NCBI GenBank assembly: GCA_032718475.1
Contig: JAUCBJ010007979.1
Coordinates: forward strand, 1-36,341
Source: Nemertoderma westbladi
Lineage: Eukaryota; Xenacoelomorpha; Nemertodermatida; Nemertodermatidae
Length of the DNA: 36,341 nucleotides
Reading direction: 5' to 3'
Shown: piece after piece, positions 1 through 8,551 of the stretch
How the letters are laid out: each line of letters starts with the position of its first letter
How positions within the stretch are numbered: position 1 is the first letter of the stretch
The notes under the pieces: generated by a model
The model's database searches: none
Told to the model about the DNA's origin: nothing
The model's input: the letters and a program-made list of their open reading frames with translations, nothing else
Program-made: the position numbers and the translations under genes

Positions 1-384
1 GCGTACATGACCCACCATTGGCTGTTGCAGCTCATCTGCTGGGTCATGCCCTGTACCCTTGCTGCCAGGTGCAGGTCGCAGTGAAGTGCCCTCAGAGTGG
101 ACATGAGAACACTCTACTCCTAACCAGCCATTGGTAGATCACCATCTGCCTGGTCAGGCCATATACCCCTGCAGCCAAGTATATGGGTCCTTAATCCAGG
201 ACCAAGGGCGTCCTTATCCCAGAACGAAGGGGGTCCTAGATACAGGACCAGATTTGCCCTAGTAAGAGGGTCTATGCAGCTACAGGTGGCACCTCCTTTA
301 TGCTGCATGGAGGTGGCAAGTTTTCTTGATCAATGACCTAGAATACCTGACCTGACCGTAAATCCGGCCTCGGCGGTCGACGGC
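1..384. other. Intergenic sequence, no gene recognised
   Basis: Moderately GC-rich sequence leading into the 27-bp satellite. Related blocks such as 'gggtcctaga' and 'aggaccagat' recur at 185-255, suggesting decayed low-copy repeats. Short open frames here have no recognisable similarity and no supporting context. Confidence 0.4.
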
Positions 385-1365
385 CTCGGAACCTTGTATA
401 ACAACCTCGGTCTCGGAACCTTGTATAACAACCTCGGTCTCGGAACCTTGTATAACAACCTCGGTCTCGGAACCTTGTATAACAACCTCGGTCTCGGAAC
501 CTTGTATAACAACCTCGGCCTCGGAACCTTGTATAACAACCTCGGTCTCGGAACCTTGTCTAACAACCTCGGTCTCGGAACCTTGTATAACAACCTCGGT
601 CTCGGAACCTTGTATAACAACCTCGGCCTCGGAACCTTGTATAACAACCTCGGTCTCGGAACCTTGTATAACAACCTCGGCCTCGGAACCTTGTATAACA
701 ACCTCGGTCTCGGAACCTTGTATAACAACCTCGGTCTCGGAACCTTGTATAACAACCTCGGTCTCGGAACCTTGTATAACAACCTCGGCCTCGGAACCTT
801 GTATAACAACTTCGGTCTCGGAACCTTGTATAGCAACCTCGGTCTCGGAACCTTGTATAACAACCTCGGTCTCGGAACCTTGTATAACAACTTCGGTCTC
901 GGAACCTTGTATAACAACCTCGGTCTCGGAACCTTGTATAACAACCTCGGTCTCGGAACCTTGTATAACAACCTCGGTCTCGGAACCTTGTATAACCACC
1001 CCGGCCTCGGAACCTTGTATAACAACCTCGGTCTCGGAACCTTGTATAACAACCTCGGTCTCGGAACCTTGTATAACAACCTCGGTCTCGGAACGTTGTA
1101 TAACAACCTCGGTCTCGGAACCTTGTATAACAACCTCGGTCTCGGAACCTTGTATAACAACCTCGGTCTCGGAACCTTGTATAACAACCTCGGTCTCGGA
1201 ACCTTGTATAACAACCTCGGTCTCGGAACCTTGTATAACAACCTCGGTCTCGGAACCTTGTATAACAACCTCGGTCTCGGAACCTTGTATAACAACCTCG
1301 GTCTCGGAACCTTGTATAACAACCTCGGTCTCGGAACCTTGTATAACAACCTCGGTCTCAGTAGA
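385..1365. repeat. 27-bp satellite array, about 36 units
   Basis: A strictly 27-bp tandem repeat. Every unit contains TTGTATAAC followed by AACCTCGGT and CTCGGAACC; the TTGTATAAC anchor recurs from 394 to 1339 with no change of period. Variation is limited to a few substitutions: GGT/GGC alternation, a few Leu-to-Phe type changes in the plus frame, and one divergent unit near 997. Because 27 is divisible by 3, one plus frame (nine-residue unit LYNNLGLGT) and two minus frames stay open for about 1 kb. No ATG opens the plus frame outside the array and no splice or promoter context is visible, so coding is not claimed. Confidence 0.95.
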
Positions 1366-1436
1366 TATACGGTTTATTTTGCTTCAGGTGAATATATCAT
1401 TATATCCATCCACCTCTCTAAAACATTAAATATTAG

Positions 1437-1790
1437 CAGTATATTTTATATACTAGGCCAGTATATTAGGCCTATATTTTACAGTATATACTAGGCCAGT
1501 ATATTAGGCCTATATTTTATATACTAGGCCAGTATATTAGGCCTATATGTTATATACTAGGCCAGTTATATTAGGCCTATATGTTATATACTAGGCCAGT
1601 ATATTAGGCCTATATTTTATATACTAGGCCAGTTATATTAGGCCTATATTTTATATACTAGGCCAGTATATTAGGCCTATATTTTATATACTAGGCCAGT
1701 ATATTAGGCCTATATTTTATATACTAGGCCAGTATATTAGGCCTATATTTTATATACTAGGCCAGTATATTAGCCCTATATTTTCATTCA
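1437..1790. repeat. 33-bp AT-rich minisatellite with TAGGCCTA core
   Basis: About ten tandem units of 33-34 bp, the first spaced 38 bp from the second. Each contains TACTAGGCCAGTATATTAGG and then CCTATATTTTA. Every unit carries the palindrome TAGGCCTA and the near-palindrome CTAGGCCAG. Some units have one extra T (AGTTATATTAGG) and two have ATGT in place of ATTT. The array begins about 70 bp after the 27-bp satellite ends. TAGGCCTA is also scattered singly through the rest of the window. Confidence 0.93.
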
Positions 1791-2344
1791 GGCTACCTCC
1801 CATACGGGGAATGACTATAGGGGGTCTTCTCATTAATATTGTTGGTTTTAGCATCTTTATTCACAATTCAAATTAAACAAGCATTATTTTAATCTACCAT
1901 ACAGTAGTACTATTTAGTGTAAGTAAAAGTAATAATACTGACAATAAAATGGTAATGAAGGCATTTATACTGCTGGTAATATTACGCACTTTTAAGCATA
2001 TTGCCATTGCCATTGGGACATTTTACAGTATTTACGAGGTCTATAATTAATATTCACCGTATCGACGTATAATATTTAGCACCGGTAGGCCTATATACAG
2101 TAGGAAGGCCTACATTATGCAGTATAAATGGATTACATATTAAATACTGTCTGTATCTCACGTTTCACATTTTGTAATCAGCCTAATTAACACTCTTACT
2201 ATTTATCGCGTCGTGTCGTAGGCCTATGAGTGTATAGTATAATTCATCACTTACCCTTATATCACTTGCATTTAAAGTTGTACTTTGATTCTATACTGAT
2301 AACAATTAGTCTATTCCCACAAGCCTATTCCTACTTCTTGTCTC
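1791..2344. other. AT-rich intergenic sequence
   Basis: No gene is visible. The sequence is AT-rich with scattered TAGGCC words (for example 2085-2110 and 2218-2225). A short open frame at 2230-2430 runs straight into a poly-G tract and looks accidental. Confidence 0.4.
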
Positions 2345-2513
2345 CCTCCGAGATATGGGGGGGGGGGGGGGGGGGGGGGGGCTTGACGCAGATCCCATCT
2401 CGGCTAATTAATATCCCACCTCAATGTTAATTCTCAATTTAGGGAAAGGAGCAGTTTACAGTAGTGGCGTGTTATTCTAACCAAAACAATAAACTAAAGT
2501 CAACAGAACAGGT
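2345..2513 (-). repeat. Dispersed repeat with poly-G tract (copy 1)
   Basis: The reverse complement of this stretch aligns with 22314-22450. Shared blocks include AACATTGAGGTGGGATATTA and TTTAGTTTATTGTTTTGGTTA, and both copies adjoin a long G/C homopolymer (G run 2357-2381 here). A shorter third match is at 30927-30970. Such interspersed, similarly bounded copies are best explained as a non-autonomous transposon or a fragment of one. Its class is not determined and clear terminal repeats were not found. Confidence 0.7.
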
Positions 2514-2849
2514 TAGCTTTGTTTTTGGGAGTAATCAGTTGTTAGTTGCGTCGAATTTCCCCTGGAGGCGGATGTATTTTTATTGCGTTGAAAATCCCCC
2601 CTATCTGCCCCCTCCTGTCTTTGAAGGGTCAATAGGAGAGAGAGAGTTAGATGGTTTGCCCCAAAAATCATAATTTTTTGCACGTTCTGTCGTATCAACA
2701 CCAGCGTCTCTTTAACATTTTCGAGCCCCTAGGCTATTCTCAACTGGGTGCCTCCTAGGTAGCATTTTTTTAAATTTTGACGAAAATTGCTTCTACACTA
2801 CTACAGTACTAATAATACTACTACTACTGTATCAGCATGCTGCATTGCA
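2514..2849. other. Unassigned sequence
   Basis: No gene is recognised. Two overlapping short open frames on opposite strands (near 2464-2701) show no family resemblance. A (TACTAC)-type simple stretch at 2795-2830 probably belongs to the tail of the adjacent minus-strand LINE copy. Confidence 0.35.
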
Positions 2850-3395
2850 GCTGCATTATATATATTTATATTACAAATATATTTAGAATGCTATGCCGGC
2901 CTGTCGACAAAATCTCGCCGCCACAACTTCCTATCACACATGACATTTGCTAGATCATCCGCATCTTCAAGGTCATTGTCCTTTATGAGGCGTTTGTTTA
3001 TGGGATGCCTACCACCCACCATGCTTATGCACGAGGCCGCCAATGCACAAGATTATGTATTGGCTTGTCCTCACGGCGAAAGCAATGTCTACCCTGCAAA
3101 GCGGAAGCGGTTCCGTTCAATTGTCAAGTTAGGGGTGACTAATGAAACACCATGTTGTATAGAGTCTGATTGGAGATGTGTTCATTTTACTTGACACAAT
3201 GAACCCGGTGCAGCATTCTTGTGAAAGTGCCATCCAGAGATTTGATATCCTCTGCAGTTAGAGCCCAGCATGGACTCCCATATAGGAGCACTGGTACTAC
3301 GGCTGCCAGAAATAATCGAACCTTAAGGTAGCGTTTTATTCTTTGCGACTTCCAAATCCTGGACAGACTATTCAATGCTGCCCTGCCTTCCCCTT
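2850..3395 (-). mobile_element. 3' fragment of a non-LTR retrotransposon (LINE family A, copy 1)
   Basis: The minus-strand frame at 3375-3187 encodes a segment with VVPVLLYGSPCWAL and TRMLHRVHCVK, the stretch that follows the polymerase core in many LINE reverse transcriptases (family usual form: VLLYG.E.W.L). Downstream on the same strand a shifted frame gives pieces such as CFRREDKP, and then a 3' end with a conserved block ATGCAGCTGCAATGCAGCAT and a TAG/TAC-rich tail. The second copy, 31722-32095 on the plus strand, shares this organisation. Stops and frame changes show it is dead. The upstream polymerase core and endonuclease are absent, as expected from 5' truncation. The clade is not certain. 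Confidence 0.75.
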
Positions 3396-3604
3396 ACGTA
3401 TCCGAAGGTTGCGAATGAAAATCGCTAAAATTTTGATTACAGTTATGTCGCGAAGTAATAATTTTATCTCGTTTTAAACCAACCTGCCAATCGCCAATCA
3501 ACATTCGAGTTAGGTTAGTTAACCTCGTTTATTATCTAGATAGGCCAAGATTTACTGGAATTATATCGTCTATTATGTACAGTATAAACCCATTAGTCCC
3601 TCCA

Positions 3605-3690
3605 TGGCGTGGCGGTTTGGTTTAATCCGCTGCCCTAAATTCATATCTCTGGTTCTAGAGGTCGTGGGTTAGACCAATTTCGTTTGGTTT
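3605..3690 (+). repeat. Possible tRNA-derived SINE fragment
   Basis: The order TGGCGTGGCGGTTTGG ... AATCCGCTGCCCT ... GAGGTCGTGGGTTAGACC resembles the A-box, anticodon-side and B-box order of degenerate tRNA-derived SINE heads, although the B box is imperfect compared with GGTTCGANNCC. The 12-mer GGCGGTTTGGTT recurs on the minus strand near 29420-29431, with a following TGCCCT and ATAGAATC in the same order. No cloverleaf of a functional tRNA can be drawn. Confidence 0.35.
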
Positions 3691-4760
3691 GGATAGAATC
3701 AAAAACAATATTATTATTGGCCATTTGGAAGAATATAATTTATATATTTTTCTTATTATGATAGGGGAAACATATGGTAGGGGGAACATTTCACACTTTC
3801 AACGTCCGATATCATTCATAAATAAAAATATATGGGGTCTTATAGTTATGGGGTCTTGAATTTATATTTCGCGAAGGAATATTTGAAATTAAACGGCAAT
3901 TGATCCAATTATTTGACCCTATCTTTTTTGTTTATGAATGCTATCGAACGCTGAGAGTGCGAAATGTCCCCCCCCCCCTCCCCCCTATTAGTGGATAGCT
4001 TTAACCCCTGCTTTAACATTTTCGATAACTTTCGCATAACTTTCGATAGCTTTCGTTAGCTTTCTGTAATTATTGTCCTATTTCAGAACTATCCAAGTAC
4101 TACTGTAGGAAAGACTTGTCCTTTCTGTGGGCCGTATGTATATATAGATAGATGTGGGTGTAGGAAGTAAAGTTAGGCATGGGCGGTTAAATTAGGTTGA
4201 AACATCATTTTCACTCAATGCAATAAAGTGTCTATCGATTATGTTGCGATTAAAAAAACTTTCTTATTTGTTTGTTTCTTATCGTTTACCGTCCTATATC
4301 CCTTGCATTCAATATTACAACAGACCCCTGAGAATGTATTGTAGGCCTAGATTGGGTGTTAGTGTTACCTATAAGTAATATTCAAACAAAAAATAATTGT
4401 TCATAATTAATTATATTTATGGTATGATCTCTTTATGTGATAGACCATGTTAAATGTAATCAGTGAGTAAAACATTTAATTTGTAACGGTTATAAATAAT
4501 GCTTAGCTTACTACATGTACTTTATTTGCTTGCCCCATAATGCCGCATAATTATCTGATCCCTGCATTAAGCTACTCTTTCAAATCAACAGCTTTATTTT
4601 GGGGAGCCAACCATGACCGTCTGTCCATCACTCAGTGGGCTAGAAACTTGCATATGAAAGATTTTCCAGATTGAGCAAATTGAACAGATGGAAGAATGGA
4701 CTTTAATTGAGAACATATATAATTGCCTATTATTAGCTTTTGTGTAGCTGTTAAATCAAT
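3691..4760. other. AT-rich intergenic sequence, no gene seen
   Basis: There is no supportable coding region. Visible items are a C run at 3968-3987 and a short imperfect direct repeat of the word ACTTTCG or GCTTTCG at about 4022-4062. A long AT-rich stretch fills the rest. Confidence 0.4.
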
Positions 4761-4935
4761 CAGGGGCGGATCCAGGGGAGGGGGGGGGGGGGGGGAACAT
4801 GCCCCCCGGCAATTTTTGAACTATGACTGTAAGCACTAGCGTACCGAGGGTGGTGGCCATGTGGCTATAGCCACCCCCTAGGAAAATGAGAAAGCATACT
4901 GAAAAACCCCTTCCATTTGAAGTGAAAAAATAAAT
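4761..4935. repeat. Transposon scrap beginning CAGGGGCGGATCCAG
   Basis: It starts with CAGGGGCGGATCCAG followed by a 16-G run. The same end is present in inverted orientation at about 22536-22550 (TGGATCCGCCCCTG). CAGGGG-type ends are common in hAT-like DNA transposons, so a non-autonomous hAT-like element is a reasonable guess. A second motif, CACTAGCGTACCGAGG, follows at 4834 and may be the edge of another repeat. No transposase frame is present. Confidence 0.45.
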
Positions 4936-5050
4936 AATAAAAATATTAAAGATCCACATTCCAAATTTTCTGAAACAAAGGCATTTTTCTAAACTGAAAG
5001 CTTCGCATTGTAACATGGCTGGCTAAGAGCTAGACCAAGATCCTTGGAGA

Positions 5051-5088
5051 TGGGGGGGTGGGGTGGGGGGGGGGGGGGGGTTGGGGGG
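5051..5088. repeat. Long G-rich tract
   Basis: This is an almost pure G tract interrupted by a few T residues, 35 bp before the BEL/Pao insertion point. It could form G-quadruplex structure and is also a likely region of sequencing or assembly uncertainty. Confidence 0.8.
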
Positions 5089-5117
5089 TAATATGAAAAT
5101 ATCCCTTTGGTAGTATT

Positions 5118-5122
5118 ATATT
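5118..5122. repeat. 5' target-site duplication of the BEL/Pao element (ATATT)
   Basis: ATATT lies immediately before the TG start of the 5' LTR and is repeated immediately after the CA end of the 3' LTR at 21013-21017. Five base pairs is the usual size for BEL/Pao integration and defines the element ends exactly. Confidence 0.9.
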
Positions 5123-5774
5123 TGTAAAAGCTTTTGTGGGATAACTGATTCGTTTGCCTTGCTGGCCAGTTCCCCCCCGGTCGCTAGAATACTCTAAAAG
5201 GGATCTATAACTAAAATAGTGCAAGCTACCAGCTTATTGGCTGATGTGCTGTACGAAGGTATCTGGGTTCTGTTCGATCGGCCAACCAGCTTAGGGAGGT
5301 TGCCTCAGCCCTGCTGTCCGCATCGGCCAATAGAATTTGAGTGGGCGTTGATTTTGACCTATCCCAGAGCTACTGAACTGAATTTTCCTATCTCACTGCT
5401 CATCCTCTGTGTTGGACGGGAGCTTCGGGGAATAAGGGTAGTTGGTATCCTCGTATAGTTATCTAGTCATATGATTCTTTATATGATTCTGTTGTTGTGT
5501 TCCCATTTTTCGCCAGACCACCGGCTTTTGGGAAGAACTCTAGTAAAACTGCTTAAATTATCGAAAGTATAACTGTTATCCTACCTAATCAATCAATCAA
5601 CCAACTAGTCTCACTCAATTAATTTAACTGCACTAATCATATTGTTTGTACTGTTATTTACCGTCAGTTATTAATTGTATCTATTTGTTAATGAAATATT
5701 CCCCTTTGGAGAATACGGATAAATCACCCAAATTTCCCAATTTTCTTGATACACTACAGGTTAGAGAGACAGGC

Positions 5775-5783
5775 TATATATAA
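5775..5783 (+). promoter_or_regulatory. Candidate TATA box of the 5' LTR
   Basis: TATATATAA preceded by GGC lies about half-way through the LTR, the expected place for a U3 promoter, and 360 bp before the AATAAA signal. If used, transcription would start near 5805. No initiator was identified with confidence, so the U3/R boundary is inferred only. Confidence 0.5.
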
Positions 5784-6136
5784 CAATTGCGATTTATATC
5801 AATGTGGTGTGTATTGAATCTAATGTTATTTAGCAGACCCTACATGAGTCAATTGCTGCTCTCTTTATGTGTGATCAAATTTACTGACGGTCGGCAGAAT
5901 AGTGTGCATGATTGTGATTGGTAACAAAGCATTTCCTAAAGAATGCGCCTTATACTTTAATCATAAGCAGTATCGTTGCGTTTAGTATAAGTCCTAGTTC
6001 TGTTTAAATAGATAGAGCGCCACGTCCTAAAGGAACTGTTAATATTTCCCGAAAGCCAATAATATCTGTCAGAAATTAATTATTAACGATCTATCGAATA
6101 ATACAATAGGTTTACACTGCAACCTTACACTGCAAT

Positions 6137-6142
6137 AATAAA
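6137..6142 (+). terminator. Polyadenylation signal AATAAA in the 5' LTR
   Basis: An exact AATAAA lies 188 bp before the LTR end. The equivalent at 20819-20824 in the 3' LTR would be the functional poly(A) signal of the genomic transcript. Confidence 0.5.
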
Positions 6143-6330
6143 ATTTAAGCAGCCGAATTCAGCCTCCCGGGTGTAGATCCATCGGGTGAATGATCGCGCA
6201 TGGGCTGGCTTCGGTTAATGTTTTGTTTATTAGCATAAAATATTGTCGTATGCTAAAGGTGTTTTAATTAACTAAAAGACATATAAATTTTGGCAGGTTA
6301 AACTGCTAAAGGTCTTCAAAAGCGCGAACA

Positions 6331-6366
6331 ATAACAGTTAACGATCTTATTGCAGTAAGCAATAAG
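6331..6366 (+). promoter_or_regulatory. Post-LTR primer-binding region without a tRNA-type PBS; perfect hairpin
   Basis: The expected minus-strand primer site lies directly after the LTR, but no TGG (complement of the tRNA CCA end) occurs there; the first TGG is about 80 nt further on. Instead the first ten internal bases, ATAACAGTTA (6331-6340), are exactly complementary to TAACTGTTAT inside each LTR (5570-5579 and 20252-20261). They are followed by a perfect 8-bp hairpin, CTTATTGC-AGTAA-GCAATAAG (6346-6366). This may be a non-tRNA priming or circularisation signal; that function is inferred. Confidence 0.5.
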
Positions 6367-6398
6367 GTTGCAAAATACCGTAGTGACCGGTAAACCTG

Positions 6399-6525
6399 AA
6401 CCGGTACTTCTGTGGGTCAGTGGGCCCAACTGCCGGAACCGGTGCTGCTGTGGGTCCGTGGGTGCAGCTGCCAGAACCGGTGCTTCTGTGGGCCTGTGGG
6501 CCCAACTGTTCTAACCGGTACTTCC
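6399..6525 (+). repeat. 38-bp tandem repeat in the element leader
   Basis: Three full units of exactly 38 bp (6399-6512) plus a partial fourth. Each starts AACCGGTRCTTCTGTGGG (the second has GCTGCTG) and contains GTGGGCCCAACTGCC or a variant. It is GC-rich compared with the surrounding leader. Confidence 0.85.
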
Positions 6526-6695
6526 AGTATGGGTGCATTAGTATTATTCGATTTTGATTATTGTATACCGGTAGGTCTCGATATTAAATCGGGGACGCCT
6601 GGTTTTTATTGGGATTTTACTTAGGTCTATTTCTGTCAGTTTTATTTCCTAGTAAGTTAATATTGAGCTGAAGACGTGTAAGTCTGCTCAGATTG

Positions 6696-7275
6696 TTCAG
6701 ATAATTGTAGGCTGAACTGCTGTCTGACTGTTGTTGGGTTTGGAGAGATTACGGCGTGTGTAGAGTTTGTCTGATAAAGTGCCGTTAGTAAGTTGGGGCA
6801 GCCATATGCTGTAAGGTCAATCCCCTCTTAAAGAATAAGTCGTACTACCGTGTTAGAACGCATACTAACTAACTGTTTCAGAATCTGCATATACTGTAGT
6901 TTATTTAGGCTTGATCGTAGTCTGCCAGTGTTTTAGCCTGTGTTTGTTTGTGTGGTCTGTTCAGGTACCGTAATAGTTATTACTCAGATATTTTGTAGGC
7001 TGGATTGTTGTCTAGCTATTATTAGGTCTGAAGGGATTGCTGTGTGTGTGGAGTTTGTCTGATAAAGTGCTGTTAGTAAGTTGGGGCAGCCATATGCTGT
7101 AAGGTCAATCCCCTCTTAAAGAATAAGTCGTACTACCGTGTTAGAACGCATACTAACTAACCATTTCAGAATCTACACGTACGGTAGTTTATTTAGGCTT
7201 GGTGGTAGTCTGCCAGCGTTTGGTTTGTATTTTGTTTGAGTATTCTGTACGGGTAGCGTAATATTTATTATTCAG
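6696..7275 (+). repeat. 288-bp imperfect tandem duplication in the leader, with splice-like signals
   Basis: Two units with a 288-bp period are anchored by TTGTAGGCT at about 6705 and 6993. The core is nearly identical: from AGTTTGTCTGATAAAGTGC through GGTCAATCCCCTCTTAAAGA to CGCATACTAACTAAC. Each unit holds a GTAAGT (6788 and 7076) followed 94 nt downstream by the end of a TACTAAC...TTTCAG string (6881 and 7169), which looks like a small intron. The flanks of each unit have diverged more than the core. Confidence 0.8.
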
Positions 7276-7279
7276 AGTT

Positions 7280-8199
7280 TATGCGATTATTCGCAACATT
7301 CATGTCCCCAAGTTTATTCCTACAGTAATTGTGCTTGTTATACATACCGTTATAGTTAAATTAACCCCGGTACTACACGGGCTGCTTGGCGTAGGACAAG
7401 ACTGGTGACTTTGTGCTCTGGTCACTCCAGCAGATGCCGTGGTTCTTTTAACTGTTCAAGTATATTTAACTACTGATTATTTGTTATACCGGTACTTGTA
7501 CCTAATTTAGGGTTTAGTGTACAGTGCTTTCCGAAGTAATTAGTGTGTAGGCAGTATATTTGTGTTGTAAAGTGGTTGATAGGCACATTCGTTAGCACTA
7601 TTAATTTCTAGGTAGGAACACTCCGTGATACATAACGTAGTACCTATAGCGATACGGTTATAGGTCGTCAGGCGGTGGTATTTTCCTATCTGGACAACGC
7701 AATATATTTACTACTACTTATTATTTCAAATACCGTAGTACCCTGTCCGTTGTAATAACCAGAAATCTAACCCTTTGTTAGGCTGGTTTGTAGACTTCCT
7801 GTAAAATTACTCTAAAAATCTCGTACGTAATATTTTTGTTGTGTTTAATAAGAGATTTAATCTCACCCATATCGTAAGTAATTTGTAGTATTAAGTAACT
7901 TAGGTAAATTAGAATTATCAGTTTTAGTGTCAAATAAATAGCACTTCACTGAGAGCGCACAGCTTCTGTATAGTGACCCCCCAGAAATAATAACATTTAT
8001 TTCAAGTATTGAAAAACCCATTTTAAACGGGTATATATCTATTATAAATCAACTCAAACGATTTATAAATAGTAGGCCTGCCATACAACAACTAGGTATC
8101 AATATCAGTTGGACTACTGCTTAAATAACGGTAATAAAGCAAGTTAAAGTAACCAAGTAACCCTAAAATATTCAGAAATTCAATTATTCTAAAATAATT
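7280..8199 (+). other. Remaining element leader, no gene
   Basis: AT-rich untranslated leader of the BEL/Pao element. It contains many upstream ATG codons and short dead-end frames, so ribosomes could not easily scan from the LTR to the gag ATG at 8552. Splicing or internal initiation would be needed. ACCGGTA words recur (for example 7366 and 7478). Confidence 0.5.
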
Positions 8200-8475
8200 G
8201 ACATACCGGTATTTACCATAGGCTTATTATATTTATTTCTATAAATTTGAGCTGAAATCATACCGGTACTCTGTAATTAATTCTAGTTCATAATTATACT
8301 TATATATACTATCAGTGTAAGCTGTATACCGGTATTCACGATAGGCCTATTATATATATATATCTGTGCTAAATTTATATACCGGTACTCTGTGACAAAC
8401 CTAGTTTACAATACTTATATATATTATAAGTGCATACTGGTATTCTAATATACTGCAATAAATTACCGGTACTAG
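8200..8475 (+). repeat. Degenerate repeat of about 125 bp with ATACCGGTA boxes before gag
   Basis: Two units and a partial third, each with the order ATACCGGTATT...ATAGGC.TATTATAT...ATACCGGTACTCTGT...CTAGTT.A.AAT..TACTTATATATA. They end about 75 bp before the gag ATG. The repeated ACCGGTA palindromic core also occurs elsewhere in the leader and outside the element. Confidence 0.7.
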
Positions 8476-8551
8476 GCCAGCGGTCATACTGAATTACTAG
8501 ACTTGCTTTAACTGTAACTATAGCAGTAAGCATTCAACTGTATAGCTAAAC

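Larger units (their letters stand above)
5123..6330 (+). repeat. 5' LTR (1,208 bp)
   Basis: It begins TGTAAAAGC and ends GCGCGAACA. It matches 19805-21012 with no indels and two substitutions. It contains a TATA-like box (TATATATAA, 5775-5783) and an AATAAA (6137-6142), consistent with U3-R-U5 organisation. A 79-codon open frame at 5219-5458 is duplicated in the 3' LTR and shows no recognisable domain; it is treated as chance. Confidence 0.96.

Noticed and set aside
298-1494. Long open frames over the 27-bp satellite on both strands
   Set aside because: They result from a period divisible by three; there is no ATG-led plus frame outside the array, no splice or promoter evidence, and frames overlap on both strands.
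3605-3690. Functional tRNA gene
   Set aside because: A- and B-box-like words exist but the arms do not pair into a cloverleaf; at most a SINE scrap.
5219-5458. 79-residue open frame present in both LTRs
   Set aside because: It is duplicated only because the LTR is duplicated; no domain, no signal peptide, and not placed as a gene in related elements.
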